A DNA stretch of 19,808 bases from Bacteroidota bacterium (GCA_027488715.1 JAIYBD010000216.1:1-19808), one strand, 5' to 3'. Shown: positions 5,944 to 14,808, counted from the first letter of the stretch. Program-made: numbers and translations. The notes: a model not told the origin generated them from the letters alone.

Positions 5944-7251
5944 CTACAAAATTGGACAGAGGGGGAGAGCTTCGGCCACCACAAACGTACTGCCGCCTAC
6001 GAAAACATTTTCCTTCGATTTTTTTGCGGCAGCCAACGCAGCTTGGTAGGCTTCCATTACGGTATCAAACGTTTGTACGGTTCGGTTTGCCAAGCGAAGG
6101 GCTTCGGCTAATTTTTCGGTTTCTAAACCTCTTGGAATTTGCGGCCTTGATGCATAGAAACATGCGTTTTTGGGGAGTTGTTCCACCATCTTGACCAAGT
6201 CTTTATCGTTCACTACCCCAATGACGTAATGCCACGTGGTAGAGTCGGATTCCAACACCGCCTTGTTTTCCAGCATTCCAGCTTCGTTATGACCCACATC
6301 GGCAATGGCCAAGGGGTTTTCGTGAATAACCTCCCACCGTCCGCGCAAACCGGTATTTTTCCGAACGTTCTGAAAGCCGGCCAAGAAGTGCTCGGTTTCC
6401 ACCGCCCAACCCATTCGTTGCAATTGGTCGAGCGCTCCAAGGGCGGTAGCGATGTTGTGCTGTTGGTAAGAACCTGGAAGATCAACGACCGCCGATTCCA
6501 CCCACACTTTCTGATTTTTCCAAATGCGGTATTCGGCCGTAAACAGATTCCGTTGAAGGAGTTCCGCTCGGAAATGAGCATCAGCGAATTTAAGAAGTGC
6601 TCTTTTTTCGGAAGCCGTTTCAGAAAAGATGGATTGGATTTCGGGTTGGGTTTGTCCAACAATAACGGGTACTCCCGCTTTGATAATTCCGGCTTTTTCT
6701 TTAGCGATGAGCGGGAGGGTATCTCCCAGCAAGTTCATGTGGTCCCAACTGATGTTGGTGATCACACTCAATTCTGGAATGATGATGTTGGTGCTATCCA
6801 ATCTGCCGCCCAAGCCGGTTTCAATGACCGCAATATCCAGCGGCAGTTGAGCGAACCACCAAAATGCCAAGGCAACGGTGATTTCGAAAAAAGAGGGTTG
6901 GATTTCATCGATTAAGGGTTCGATATTGTTCACAAACTCCACCACTTTTTCTTCGGGGATGCAGTTACCGTTCCAACGGATTCGTTCGCGGAAATCGAGC
7001 AAATGGGGAGAAGTAAAAAGACCGGTTTGCAACCCAGCTTCCTGCAAGGCCGAGGCTAAAAGGTGGGAGGTGCTGCCTTTTCCGTTGGTGCCAGCAACGT
7101 GAACGGTTTTGAAAGACTTGTGTGGATTTCCAAGCGCTTTGCTGAGGGCTTTGATGTTGTTTAAATCGGCCTTGTAAGCGGCGGGACCGATTCGGGTAAA
7201 CATGGGAAGTTTGGAAAAGATGTAATCAACCGTTTCGGGGTAGGAGCGCAT
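5944..7251 (-). CDS. folC: Dihydrofolate synthase / folylpolyglutamate synthase FolC
   Basis: 435-residue Mur-ligase-family enzyme that adds glutamate to dihydropteroate and then to tetrahydrofolates, using ATP, in the cytoplasm. The P-loop GTNGKGST is at residues 54-61, TSPHLLDFRERI near 80-91, and the ETGLGGRLDSTN motif characteristic of FolC follows. SWDHMNLLGDTL and KEKAGIIK appear mid-protein, and GRWEVI and DVGHNEAGM lie in the C-terminal ligase domain. Length and motif order are normal. It begins 9 nt beyond the tonB stop and is probably cotranscribed with it; tonB-folC adjacency is common in Flavobacteriia. No clear terminator was seen downstream before the next promoter. Confidence 0.95.
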   Translation of the reverse strand: MRSYPETVDYIFSKLPMFTRIGPAAYKADLNNIKALSKALGNPHKSFKTVHVAGTNGKGSTSHLLASALQEAGLQTGLFTSPHLLDFRERIRWNGNCIPEEKVVEFVNNIEPLIDEIQPSFFEITVALAFWWFAQLPLDIAVIETGLGGRLDSTNIIIPELSVITNISWDHMNLLGDTLPLIAKEKAGIIKAGVPVIVGQTQPEIQSIFSETASEKRALLKFADAHFRAELLQRNLFTAEYRIWKNQKVWVESAVVDLPGSYQQHNIATALGALDQLQRMGWAVETEHFLAGFQNVRKNTGLRGRWEVIHENPLAIADVGHNEAGMLENKAVLESDSTTWHYVIGVVNDKDLVKMVEQLPKNACFYASRPQIPRGLETEKLAEALRLANRTVQTFDTVMEAYQAALAAAKKSKENVFVGGSTFVVAEALPLCPIL

Positions 7252-7260
7252 GAAAGAAAA

Positions 7261-8169
7261 TTATTGCAACTTGAATCGGTAAGTGATAGTTCCTTCTTTT
7301 TCTGCTTCGTCGTTGGGATTTGCGCTGAAAATATGTTGTTTAGCGTTGTTTTCGCAGAGCTTCCAGATGTTGCGGTCGGTAATGGTGGTTAATGGAACTC
7401 CGCCTCTTACCCGCAACACTCTTCCGTCGTTATCCACCCAAATTTTTACGGTGACCACACCTTCCACTTGAACGTTGGTTTCCACGGATGGCCCGCCGCG
7501 GTATTGACGGCCAGCTACATTCCCCATTCCGGTTCCCGCGGCACCGCTTCCAGAACCATCGCCATTGAAATTATTTGAATTGGGATTCCCGTTGGGGTTT
7601 CCTTGATTCCCTTGTCCACCGGCGATGCCTTGGGATCCTGCGGTTCCTTGTCCACCTGGTCCGTTACCGCCTTGCCCGCCTTTCGAGTTCTTCATGGCGT
7701 TGGCTGCTCGTTTGCGGGCTTCGTCCATCTGTTTTTGGCGTTCTTCGGCCAGAAGGCGTTTTCTTTCAGCCTCTTGTTGAGCCAAGCGGTCTTGATCTTG
7801 TTTTTGTCGATCCAATTCTTTTTGTCGACGTTCTAGGGCTTTGGCTACAATATCAGCATCCTCTCCATTTTCTTGTTGAAGATCGTTGGAAGGAGCGGCG
7901 GCAGCATTTTGCGGCGTTGGTGGTGGAGAATTGGGATCAACGGCGGGAAGATCGGAGGGTTGGTCGCCGGCGGCTGGTGCTGCATCGGCCTCTCCAGATC
8001 CGGTATCATCAAATCCTAAATTAACTTCCAAACCTTCCGAAGTACCTTCCAAGGGAGGAATTCCAGAAAAATGGAACAGGAATAAGAAAGCAAAAAGCAA
8101 TCCGATGATGGATGCCGTAATCACGGCAGCGCGTCGTTGAATTTGTTGTTGACTGAGCACTGGTTTCAT
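7261..8169 (-). CDS. TonB-family energy transducer
   Basis: 302-residue inner-membrane protein that should transmit proton-motive energy to outer-membrane TonB-dependent receptors. It has one N-terminal helix (about residues 17-35, VITASIIGLLFAFLFLF), an acidic Pro/Ala-rich stretch, and a long charged coiled coil (about 108-160, ERRQKELDRQKQ onward). A Gly/Asn/Gln-rich linker follows (about 164-220), then a TonB-type C-terminal domain (about 228-302) with VEGVVTVKIWVDNDGRV and the final GTITYRFKLQ. The long coil plus glycine linker suits spanning the periplasm. ATG at 8169 is chosen; the frame can extend to GTG at 8202, but this only adds residues before the membrane helix. exbB/exbD, which often precede this gene, are absent: a divergent sigma-factor gene lies upstream instead. 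Confidence 0.85.
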   Translation of the reverse strand: MKPVLSQQQIQRRAAVITASIIGLLFAFLFLFHFSGIPPLEGTSEGLEVNLGFDDTGSGEADAAPAAGDQPSDLPAVDPNSPPPTPQNAAAAPSNDLQQENGEDADIVAKALERRQKELDRQKQDQDRLAQQEAERKRLLAEERQKQMDEARKRAANAMKNSKGGQGGNGPGGQGTAGSQGIAGGQGNQGNPNGNPNSNNFNGDGSGSGAAGTGMGNVAGRQYRGGPSVETNVQVEGVVTVKIWVDNDGRVLRVRGGVPLTTITDRNIWKLCENNAKQHIFSANPNDEAEKEGTITYRFKLQ

Positions 8170-8348
8170 CACGAGGGGATGCTTTGAAGAATAAATTTCC
8201 ACAAAATAACGGAATGCTTTGGAAAGTTATTGCAGGAATATTTCCACGTTAAAAAAGTTTGTCGGTTTTTTTGGTCGATGGCGCAACAAAGTCTGGGTTG
8301 GAAAGGTCTTTGGGGCAAACTGCTTGATTTCGATAGTAACTTTAACAC
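8170..8348. promoter_or_regulatory. Divergent promoter region, tonB / ECF sigma factor
   Basis: 179 bp between divergently transcribed genes. Near-consensus boxes are TTATTTTG on the minus strand (8209-8202), 32 nt upstream of tonB, and TAACTTTA on the plus strand (8337-8344), 4 nt upstream of the sigma-factor GTG. Each has one mismatch to TAnnTTTG. A TTTG at 8309-8312 is 24 nt from the plus box, slightly long for a -33 element. Weak evidence. Confidence 0.3.
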
Positions 8349-8870
8349 GTGAAGGAATTTCATCACCTCGTACAAGGCTGTGCGGTTGGCAATCCAGCCA
8401 GTCAGAAAGCGTTGTACGATCAATTTAAATCGATGGTTTTCTCCATTTGTTGGCGTTACACGGGAAACCGAAGTGAGGCAGAAGATGTATTTCAGGAGGT
8501 TTTTATTCGAATTTTTCAACGGATCGAACAATTAAAAGATCCTGCCGCTTTGGAAGGATGGATCCGGAAAGTTTCGGTAAACGCCTGTTTAAATGCCATC
8601 AAAGAGCGAACCAAAGGACGATCTGAATCGTGGGATGAATCCTTAGAAATTGGAAAATCGGATCATTCGGCCCTCGAATATGAAGATTTGATGAATTTGG
8701 TTCAAAAACTTCCGCCGCAATACCGATTGGTTTTCAACTTGTCGGTTATTGAGGGGTACAACTTTGAAGAGATCAGCGATCAGCTGGGAATTTCAGAGTC
8801 AACAGTACGATCGAATTTGCATCGTGCTCGACATTGGTTACAAGAAAAATTGGGAAAAAATGGATATTAA
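8349..8870 (+). CDS. ECF-type RNA polymerase sigma factor
   Basis: 173-residue sigma-70 family protein with only regions 2 and 4, the extracytoplasmic-function (ECF) layout. Region 2 covers about residues 20-85: ALYDQFKSMVFSICWRYTG, then EAEDVFQEVFIRIFQRI (the -10 recognition helix area), then EGWIRKVSVNACLN. Region 4 covers about 112-168 and includes LPPQYRLVFNL, the helix-turn-helix FEEISDQLGISESTVRSNLHRAR, and a short tail. It should direct RNA polymerase to a specific envelope-related regulon. The start is GTG at 8349, because no ATG occurs before residue 29 of region 2. The last 11 nt overlap the start of the next gene, indicating coupling to that predicted membrane partner. The regulon is unknown. 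Confidence 0.92.
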   Translation: MKEFHHLVQGCAVGNPASQKALYDQFKSMVFSICWRYTGNRSEAEDVFQEVFIRIFQRIEQLKDPAALEGWIRKVSVNACLNAIKERTKGRSESWDESLEIGKSDHSALEYEDLMNLVQKLPPQYRLVFNLSVIEGYNFEEISDQLGISESTVRSNLHRARHWLQEKLGKNGY

Positions 8871-10359
8871 CCCACAAAAGATGGATGAGCTGTTTCAGCG
8901 GGCCGCCGATGGTTTTCGGCCGGAGGCCCCCGAGCACAGTTGGCCCGAAATTGAAAAAAGAATTCGACGCAAAAAGAAAAAAGGCATCGGCTTTTGGCTG
9001 AGCATGGCTTCCTTATTCTTCATCGTTGGTGGCGCCGGAGCGTGGATGGGATTGTCATCTGCCTCTTCTACTCCTACCCAATCATTGGCAGAGCAGCCTG
9101 CTTCAACTTCCATCCCAGGAAACATCTCATCTATTTCTTCCTCAAATCCATCCAAAACATCCTCTAAAAATCCTACCTCGAGTACTCCTTCTTCTCTATC
9201 GAATAAGCCTTCAACAACAGCAATATCAACCACGTTCACCGCTTCAGAAAAAAGCGATAACCCAGCCCAAAAGTCGGGAACAGCAACAAATTCATCTTCA
9301 AAAAGTAGCTTGAAGAAAGTAGGAATTTTCAACAGCTCGCGTTCCGAAACCTTGGCAGAATCATCCTCTTCAACATCCAAAACAGCGAAGAAGAACCGAA
9401 CTGTGCGACGTTCCAAAACAGCTATTTCAGGAAGATTCACCACTTCTCCGATTTTGGAAGAAAATTTTTCGAAGATGTTTCAAGATCAGGTTTCAAGCCA
9501 AGATGTGCAACAAAAACCCTTGTTTTTGGCTTCTTTGAATTCAAAAACCCCACGGTTGAATTTGTTTTGGGATTCGAATCCCATGAAAATCATCATCGAT
9601 GAAGATCCGATTTCTACCGAAAAGCCTAAGAAGAATTTGTTTGATCAAATGCCCGGACCAAGTTGGGGTTTTGTTTTTCAACCGGAATACGTGAACAATT
9701 GGGAACAAATGCGAAGTGCCTATCTTCAAAATCAAAATGGCAATCCTGTTGTAACTCCCGTTGATCCCAATTTCCGTTCTTCTTTAAATAGTTTGAACCA
9801 CAATGTTGGATTTTCAATGGCGTTACAATCGCGTTTTGCGATTGATTTAAAGACCAGTTTTGATTTTGGATTGAGTTATGGTTTCCGGAACGATCGCCAA
9901 AATTATTTCGAGTGTTTCAATGCTGGTACCGGTGAAAGCAAACTTCATTACCAACCGTTAGCGGGATGGAACAGTACGCCACAAACATTTCAAAATAGCT
10001 ACCATTATGTTTCTCTACCTGTTGGAATGACCCACGCCTTAACGGGAAATGTGAAATCAACCGGATTTCGATTGCATTGGAATTTGGTTCCTCAGTTTTT
10101 GGTGGCCGGAAAATCCATGACGTTTGATTTTGATCGAGATGGATTTGTTTCTGGAGCCATTTCCAAGAATGAAGTTTACCGCAGAACGGGATTAACTGCT
10201 GGCTTAGGTTTGGGTTATGCGGTAAAAATGAATGCGCGTACCTTATTGGAAACGGGCATTCAATGGAACGGAAATTGGAGCACCTTATTCAACGAATATT
10301 ACCCGGTTGATAAGCGTTTTGGTGCGATTGGTGCTCGAATTGGATTGGTTTTTAAGTGA
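8860..10359 (+). CDS. Predicted trans-envelope anti-sigma-like / outer-membrane beta-barrel protein
   Basis: 499 residues. The N-terminal 40 residues are cytoplasmic-looking, with MDELFQRAADGF and HSWPEIEKRI, a pattern seen in short Bacteroidota anti-sigma segments, followed by a KRIRRKKKK patch. One membrane helix (about 43-64) follows. Residues 65-230 are a Ser/Thr/Lys-rich low-complexity linker. From about 300 to the end, beta strands resemble PorT-like outer-membrane barrels (NVGFSMALQSRFAIDLKTSF, FDFGLSYGF, YVSLPVGMTHAL), ending GAIGARIGLVFK. One chain could therefore run from the sigma factor in the cytoplasm to the outer membrane. ATG at 8860 overlaps the sigma stop by 11 nt; ATG at 8881 is the alternative. 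The sigma binding is inferred from position and architecture, not from a recognised anti-sigma domain. It could simply be an inner-membrane-anchored barrel-like protein. Confidence 0.65.
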   Translation: MDINPQKMDELFQRAADGFRPEAPEHSWPEIEKRIRRKKKKGIGFWLSMASLFFIVGGAGAWMGLSSASSTPTQSLAEQPASTSIPGNISSISSSNPSKTSSKNPTSSTPSSLSNKPSTTAISTTFTASEKSDNPAQKSGTATNSSSKSSLKKVGIFNSSRSETLAESSSSTSKTAKKNRTVRRSKTAISGRFTTSPILEENFSKMFQDQVSSQDVQQKPLFLASLNSKTPRLNLFWDSNPMKIIIDEDPISTEKPKKNLFDQMPGPSWGFVFQPEYVNNWEQMRSAYLQNQNGNPVVTPVDPNFRSSLNSLNHNVGFSMALQSRFAIDLKTSFDFGLSYGFRNDRQNYFECFNAGTGESKLHYQPLAGWNSTPQTFQNSYHYVSLPVGMTHALTGNVKSTGFRLHWNLVPQFLVAGKSMTFDFDRDGFVSGAISKNEVYRRTGLTAGLGLGYAVKMNARTLLETGIQWNGNWSTLFNEYYPVDKRFGAIGARIGLVFK

Positions 10360-10366
10360 GAATGAG

Positions 10367-10915
10367 ATGAGTATTGTATTGCCGGTAAAAGGAAAAATGC
10401 CTCAGTTGGGTGAACGGGTTTGGCTTGCTCCCAACGCTACCGTGGTGGGAGATGTAACGCTTGGAAACGATTGTACCGTTTGGTTCAATGCTGTAGTTCG
10501 GGGCGATGTTCATTTTATTAAGGTAGGCGACCGAACCAATATCCAAGACGGGGCCGTGATTCACGGAACCTATGAAAAAGCTTCAACCACGATTGGGAAC
10601 GATGTTTCCATTGGCCACAATGCGTTGGTTCACGGATGTACGGTTGGAAATCATGTGTTGATTGGCATGGGCGCCATTGTGATGGATAATGCTGTTTTGG
10701 AGGATTATTGTATGATTGCCGCCGGAGCGGTGGTTTTAGAAAATACCGTTTGCGAATCCGGCTATTTGTATGCTGGAATTCCAGCTAAAAAGATCAAGCC
10801 GCTCGACGATCGATTGCGCAATGTGGTGGAAATAACCCCTCCACGATACATGGAATACGCTTCTTGGTTTCAAGAAACTGATTCTAAAAATGAGTTAAAA
10901 GATAAAAATCTGTGA
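10367..10915 (+). CDS. Gamma-carbonic-anhydrase-like hexapeptide-repeat protein
   Basis: 182-residue left-handed beta-helix protein of the gamma carbonic anhydrase / YrdA-PaaY group. Hexapeptide turns run from about residue 18 to 150 (NATVVGDVTLGNDCTVWF, IGNDVSIGHNALVHG, LIGMGAIVMDNAV). The three zinc-ligand histidines are present at 66 (VIHGT), 84 and 89 (GHNALVH), so metal binding is expected. Members form trimers with active sites between subunits; many have little or no carbonic anhydrase activity, so the reaction is uncertain. ATG at 10367 lies 7 nt after the preceding stop; the longer open frame upstream only reads through the previous gene. It is probably cotranscribed with the sigma factor and barrel genes, although a functional link is not obvious. 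Confidence 0.88.
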   Translation: MSIVLPVKGKMPQLGERVWLAPNATVVGDVTLGNDCTVWFNAVVRGDVHFIKVGDRTNIQDGAVIHGTYEKASTTIGNDVSIGHNALVHGCTVGNHVLIGMGAIVMDNAVLEDYCMIAAGAVVLENTVCESGYLYAGIPAKKIKPLDDRLRNVVEITPPRYMEYASWFQETDSKNELKDKNL

Positions 10916-10924
10916 AAAATCTGC

Positions 10925-10932
10925 TAAATTTG
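10925..10932 (+). promoter_or_regulatory. Candidate -7 box TAAATTTG for the large secreted protein
   Basis: TAAATTTG matches TAnnTTTG exactly and lies 15 nt before ATG 10948, predicting a transcript start near 10936 and a 12-nt leader. No TTG element is seen 17-23 nt upstream. It suggests the large gene can be transcribed separately from the sigma/barrel/hexapeptide genes. Confidence 0.4.
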
Positions 10933-10947
10933 AAAATTCCAACCACT

Positions 10948-13900
10948 ATGAAAATATTCAATCTTATGAAATTATCTCGGAATTTCAAGATGTGGGCCCT
11001 TGCGGTTCTAGCCATCTTGTCATTGGGAACCCAGGTTCAAGCATCCCACGTTTTTGGAGGTGAAATTACCTGGAGAGCTGTTCGCGACAATAATCCTCAA
11101 AACTTCCGTCGCGATGGTTATGGTTTCATTTTTATCATGACGGTTTACCGCGATTGTAGTGGTATTCCCTTGAATGGACTTACTCCAAGTATTTCGGTTC
11201 AAGGCAATCCTTCTGACAAATTTGGTTCTGTTGTAAACACCATTAGCCTAAATCCAGCTCCTGGACGATTGGGAACTGGATATGAAATTACGCCGATTTG
11301 TGGTGGGACTACTAGCATTGTTCGCTGTGGTGCAGGTAATCCTCTTGGTGGTGGCGGAGGTGCAGCGAGTCGTGGAGCGATTGCCGCTGTTCAATTTTGG
11401 TCCGATACCGTGTGGTTAACCGGTGTTCCTCCTTCAACAGGTTGGTTATTTCAATCCGCTGCTGGAGCCATTCCTTGTTGTAGAAACGCCAACGATAATA
11501 CGAGTTGTTCTGGTGACATGGTTTTGCGTGCTCGCATGCTACCATACTTCATTCAAGGGCCTGGAGGACAGCTTGTTGGGTTAAATGTTCAAAATATGGG
11601 GGATGGTTCACCTCAATTCGCTGAAGCTCCTGCGGCAACTACAGTGGCTAATCCTGGAGGTGTTGATACCGTCATTTACAACAACAATGCCGTAGATTTT
11701 GATTTGGATTTTACCCGCTATTGGATCGATAATCCATTTAGCGCTTTGAATACTCCCTGTAATTACAACCGAGGCTACACCACTTTAAATCCCATGCCGG
11801 GTATCGTTCGGCCTTACGGTCCAGGGGTTTCTGCCTTAGATACCTTAACAGGAGAATTGCGATTTTTACCCCAAACACAGGGAAACTTTCTCTTGTGTAT
11901 TCGGGTAGAAAGTTATCGGGGTAATCAAAAAATTGCCGAGGTCTTCCGCGATTTCCAATCGGTGAATATTGCTAATAGTCCAGGATTGGGATACAATCCC
12001 ATTCAAAGTCCACCCGTTGTTACGGCACCTTTTAAAACTCCCCAAGGCCAACCAACCTATTCGGGTACCTATTTTGTAGGAGATAAAATTGAGTTTGGGG
12101 TTCGTGCCACCGATTTTAATCCTTTCGGAGATAGCGTTTACCTATTCTTCAATAGCAATCCTGTTTTTGGTGCGTTTGTTCCTGGTCCAGACACCCTACA
12201 TGCCGATTCTGGTTGTGTTCGTCGTCCTTGTGCGGTAGTAAAAGCTCCATCGGGCCAGCGAATCATTCCCATGTCGTTGAATGGTGTTCCCATCGGTTAT
12301 GGTGTTGGTCGTTCCAGTGCAGCACAAATGATTTTTAGTTGGCAAACCGGTTGTGGAAATATTCGAACAGAAACAACCACCGGAAACCAAGCCTTTATCG
12401 ATAAAGGCAATTACTCCTTCAACCTAACCGCTCGCGATAATCAATGTCCATTCAACGGCAGGGTGGTAAAATCCTTGAATATTGAACTTTTAAACGTTCC
12501 CAAAATCAATCCAACTCCACGAAGTATTGTGATGGTTAACAATGGAATCAAAATTTCTTTTGGAAATCTTATTGATGTGACTACCAAGGAACCTCAAGAT
12601 TCCAATTTATTCACTTCCATTCGAAGAAGAGCAAAGCAATTCAAAGAAATTCAGGTGTTTAAAGATAGTTGCGGAATAAACAAGGGGCTGATTTATCGAA
12701 TTAAACCTCCTACTTTTGCCAATGATACCCTTTTGGTTGGTTGGTTTTTCCGATTCCGCGATTGGACTGATACCTTCAACATCAACTACAACTGCAATTA
12801 CCGATATTCCTTCCGTGTGATTACCGGTTGCGATACCACCCCTTCCAGCTTGTCAGCTCCATACACCTTGATGAGTGTTCTCGCTATTAAAAATAACGAC
12901 ACCTCCAACATCAATTTCAGTGGAATTACAACCGATACGACCTTCAAATTGAATGCTCGTAACATCATTCAAAGAAGAATTTCCAACAATCCCAATGCTC
13001 CATGGGTAAATATTGCCACCATTAACGGAAATGTTTACAACTACAAAGATTCCACAGTTGCAATTTGCGGAGATAGTGTTTACTACCGCATTCAATACCA
13101 AGAAGATGTTGTATTACTACGTGATACCACTTTTACTATCAATACATGCCTGAATCCTAATCAATTGAGTGCAACGCTAACAGGGCGCTGGGCTTTAGCA
13201 AATACACGTCCTGAGTTTCTTTTCCCCATGAAAATTGATAGTTGTAACTTCACTTATTATGTGATTGGTACGGATACTCAAACCATTTCGACCTTCAGTC
13301 CTACTTCAAATCCGGTGTATTACTTCGATGCAAATCCACCATCAGATCTTCAATTCAAAATGATTACGGTAGATACGACCAACATCAATCAAGATATTTT
13401 GTTGTATGGCGATACCACCAACGCATTGGATTTCAAGCAATACAATTTTTACCAGCGTACAGCTCCTGGACCGCTTGCGCCAGCCATCGGTTCCGACCTT
13501 CAGAAAAATCGTGCTTTCTTCCGTGATAACGGTCGCAGTGGAGCTACCAATTCCTATACCTATGAATTAACAGCACGCGATAGCTGTAACAAAGAATCCA
13601 ATTACGCCAACAGTACCCTTTCTTCCATTTATTTGAATGGACAAGTGAATACCTGCGGCGGCCGTATCGACCTAACCTGGAATTTGCCCGGAAATTGGAA
13701 AGGCGGTATCAAAGAGATCAATATCATGCGTAATAACGGAGGAACTTGGACTAATTTAGCCACCCTTCCCGCTACCGCCACCACGTATTCCGATACCAGT
13801 CGTTTAGTGGAAGGTGATTCGTACTGCTATTCCATTTGGATGGTAAACAATACAGATAACTCCCTGATTGCCAATAGTAATCAGTCTTGTATCAAGGCCG

Positions 13901-14790
13901 ACATCGTACGTAAACCCAAAGATTTGTACATCCGTTACGCTTCGGTTGACACGCTTTCTCAAAAAGTGAAATTGGCGTGGATCATCGATAGCATTGCAGA
14001 AGTAAAATCATTTGTCGTTGAACGCAATTCGGGAAATGGTTTTGTTCCAGTTGCTACCCTTCCTGCCCTTAATCCAGCAAGCTCAATTCGACAGTATTTC
14101 GAATACACTTACATCGATTCCTCTGCCGAGGTTAACGCAACTTCTCACATCTATCGAATTCTAAGTATCGACCTTTGCGATTCAATTTTCACTTCCGTGA
14201 ATTCTGCTAAAACCATCCTTTTATCCGGCCAAGCTTTGGGTAATTTCACCAATTCTATGACTTGGAATGAATACTTGGATTGGATCAATGGGGTGAAGGA
14301 ATACGAAGTTCTTCGAAATATTCCAGCGAATTCTACCGCTTTCTCCTCCGTCCTCGCAAAACCTGTGACCGATCGCAGTTTTATCGACGATGTTTTCTTG
14401 TTGGAAGATAACGATGGGAACTTCTGCTACATCATCATGGCGGTTGAGAATGGCATCAATAAATACGGATTAATCGATACCTCTTTCTCCAATCGCTTGT
14501 GCGTAACTCAGGAACCTCGCTTGTTCGTTCCAAACGTAATCGCTCCAGATGGATTGAACAACAAGTTTTATCCAAAGGGTACGTACATCAACAAGAAGAG
14601 CAATTACCGCATGGAAATCTTCAACCGTTGGGGTGAGAAAATTTATGAAACCACCAACTTTGAAGATGGATGGGATGGGACATTCAAAGGTTCCATCGTT
14701 CAACACGGAATGTACATTTACATCATCAATTTCCAAGATGCAAATGGAAGAAACCTCACCAAAAAAGGATATTTCCAAATCATCGATTGA
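10948..14790 (+). CDS. Large secreted protein with T9SS type B C-terminal domain
   Basis: 1280 residues. The signal peptide (KMWALAVLAILSLGTQVQA) precedes ASHVFGGEITWRAV and FIMTVYRDCSGIPLNG, a start typical of long Bacteroidota surface proteins annotated as gliding-motility-associated. The middle contains several beta-sandwich/fibronectin-III-like segments (for example LTWNLPGNWKGGIKEINIMR and VKLAWIIDSIAEVKSFVVER) and many paired cysteines. The last ~85 residues are a T9SS type B sorting domain: LFVPNVIAPDGLNNKFYPKG, FNRWGEKIYETTNFEDGWDG, MYIYIINFQDANGRNLTKKG. It should be exported by the type IX system and held on or released from the cell surface, probably as an adhesin (inference). ATG at 10948 follows a promoter box; the frame extends to GTG 10912, overlapping the previous stop. 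ATG 10966 is also possible. Confidence 0.88.
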   Translation: MKIFNLMKLSRNFKMWALAVLAILSLGTQVQASHVFGGEITWRAVRDNNPQNFRRDGYGFIFIMTVYRDCSGIPLNGLTPSISVQGNPSDKFGSVVNTISLNPAPGRLGTGYEITPICGGTTSIVRCGAGNPLGGGGGAASRGAIAAVQFWSDTVWLTGVPPSTGWLFQSAAGAIPCCRNANDNTSCSGDMVLRARMLPYFIQGPGGQLVGLNVQNMGDGSPQFAEAPAATTVANPGGVDTVIYNNNAVDFDLDFTRYWIDNPFSALNTPCNYNRGYTTLNPMPGIVRPYGPGVSALDTLTGELRFLPQTQGNFLLCIRVESYRGNQKIAEVFRDFQSVNIANSPGLGYNPIQSPPVVTAPFKTPQGQPTYSGTYFVGDKIEFGVRATDFNPFGDSVYLFFNSNPVFGAFVPGPDTLHADSGCVRRPCAVVKAPSGQRIIPMSLNGVPIGYGVGRSSAAQMIFSWQTGCGNIRTETTTGNQAFIDKGNYSFNLTARDNQCPFNGRVVKSLNIELLNVPKINPTPRSIVMVNNGIKISFGNLIDVTTKEPQDSNLFTSIRRRAKQFKEIQVFKDSCGINKGLIYRIKPPTFANDTLLVGWFFRFRDWTDTFNINYNCNYRYSFRVITGCDTTPSSLSAPYTLMSVLAIKNNDTSNINFSGITTDTTFKLNARNIIQRRISNNPNAPWVNIATINGNVYNYKDSTVAICGDSVYYRIQYQEDVVLLRDTTFTINTCLNPNQLSATLTGRWALANTRPEFLFPMKIDSCNFTYYVIGTDTQTISTFSPTSNPVYYFDANPPSDLQFKMITVDTTNINQDILLYGDTTNALDFKQYNFYQRTAPGPLAPAIGSDLQKNRAFFRDNGRSGATNSYTYELTARDSCNKESNYANSTLSSIYLNGQVNTCGGRIDLTWNLPGNWKGGIKEINIMRNNGGTWTNLATLPATATTYSDTSRLVEGDSYCYSIWMVNNTDNSLIANSNQSCIKADIVRKPKDLYIRYASVDTLSQKVKLAWIIDSIAEVKSFVVERNSGNGFVPVATLPALNPASSIRQYFEYTYIDSSAEVNATSHIYRILSIDLCDSIFTSVNSAKTILLSGQALGNFTNSMTWNEYLDWINGVKEYEVLRNIPANSTAFSSVLAKPVTDRSFIDDVFLLEDNDGNFCYIIMAVENGINKYGLIDTSFSNRLCVTQEPRLFVPNVIAPDGLNNKFYPKGTYINKKSNYRMEIFNRWGEKIYETTNFEDGWDGTFKGSIVQHGMYIYIINFQDANGRNLTKKGYFQIID

Positions 14791-14808
14791 TGATTCACTA
14801 CTGAAAAT

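Noticed and set aside
7886..8140. Antisense open frame opposite tonB
   Set aside because: A by-product of the Ala/Pro/Gly-rich codons of the TonB linker; no independent evidence of coding.
8895..9443. Long minus-strand open frame opposite the anti-sigma-like gene
   Set aside because: Mirror of the Ser/Thr-rich linker (giving Glu/Val-rich text); no start context or family match.
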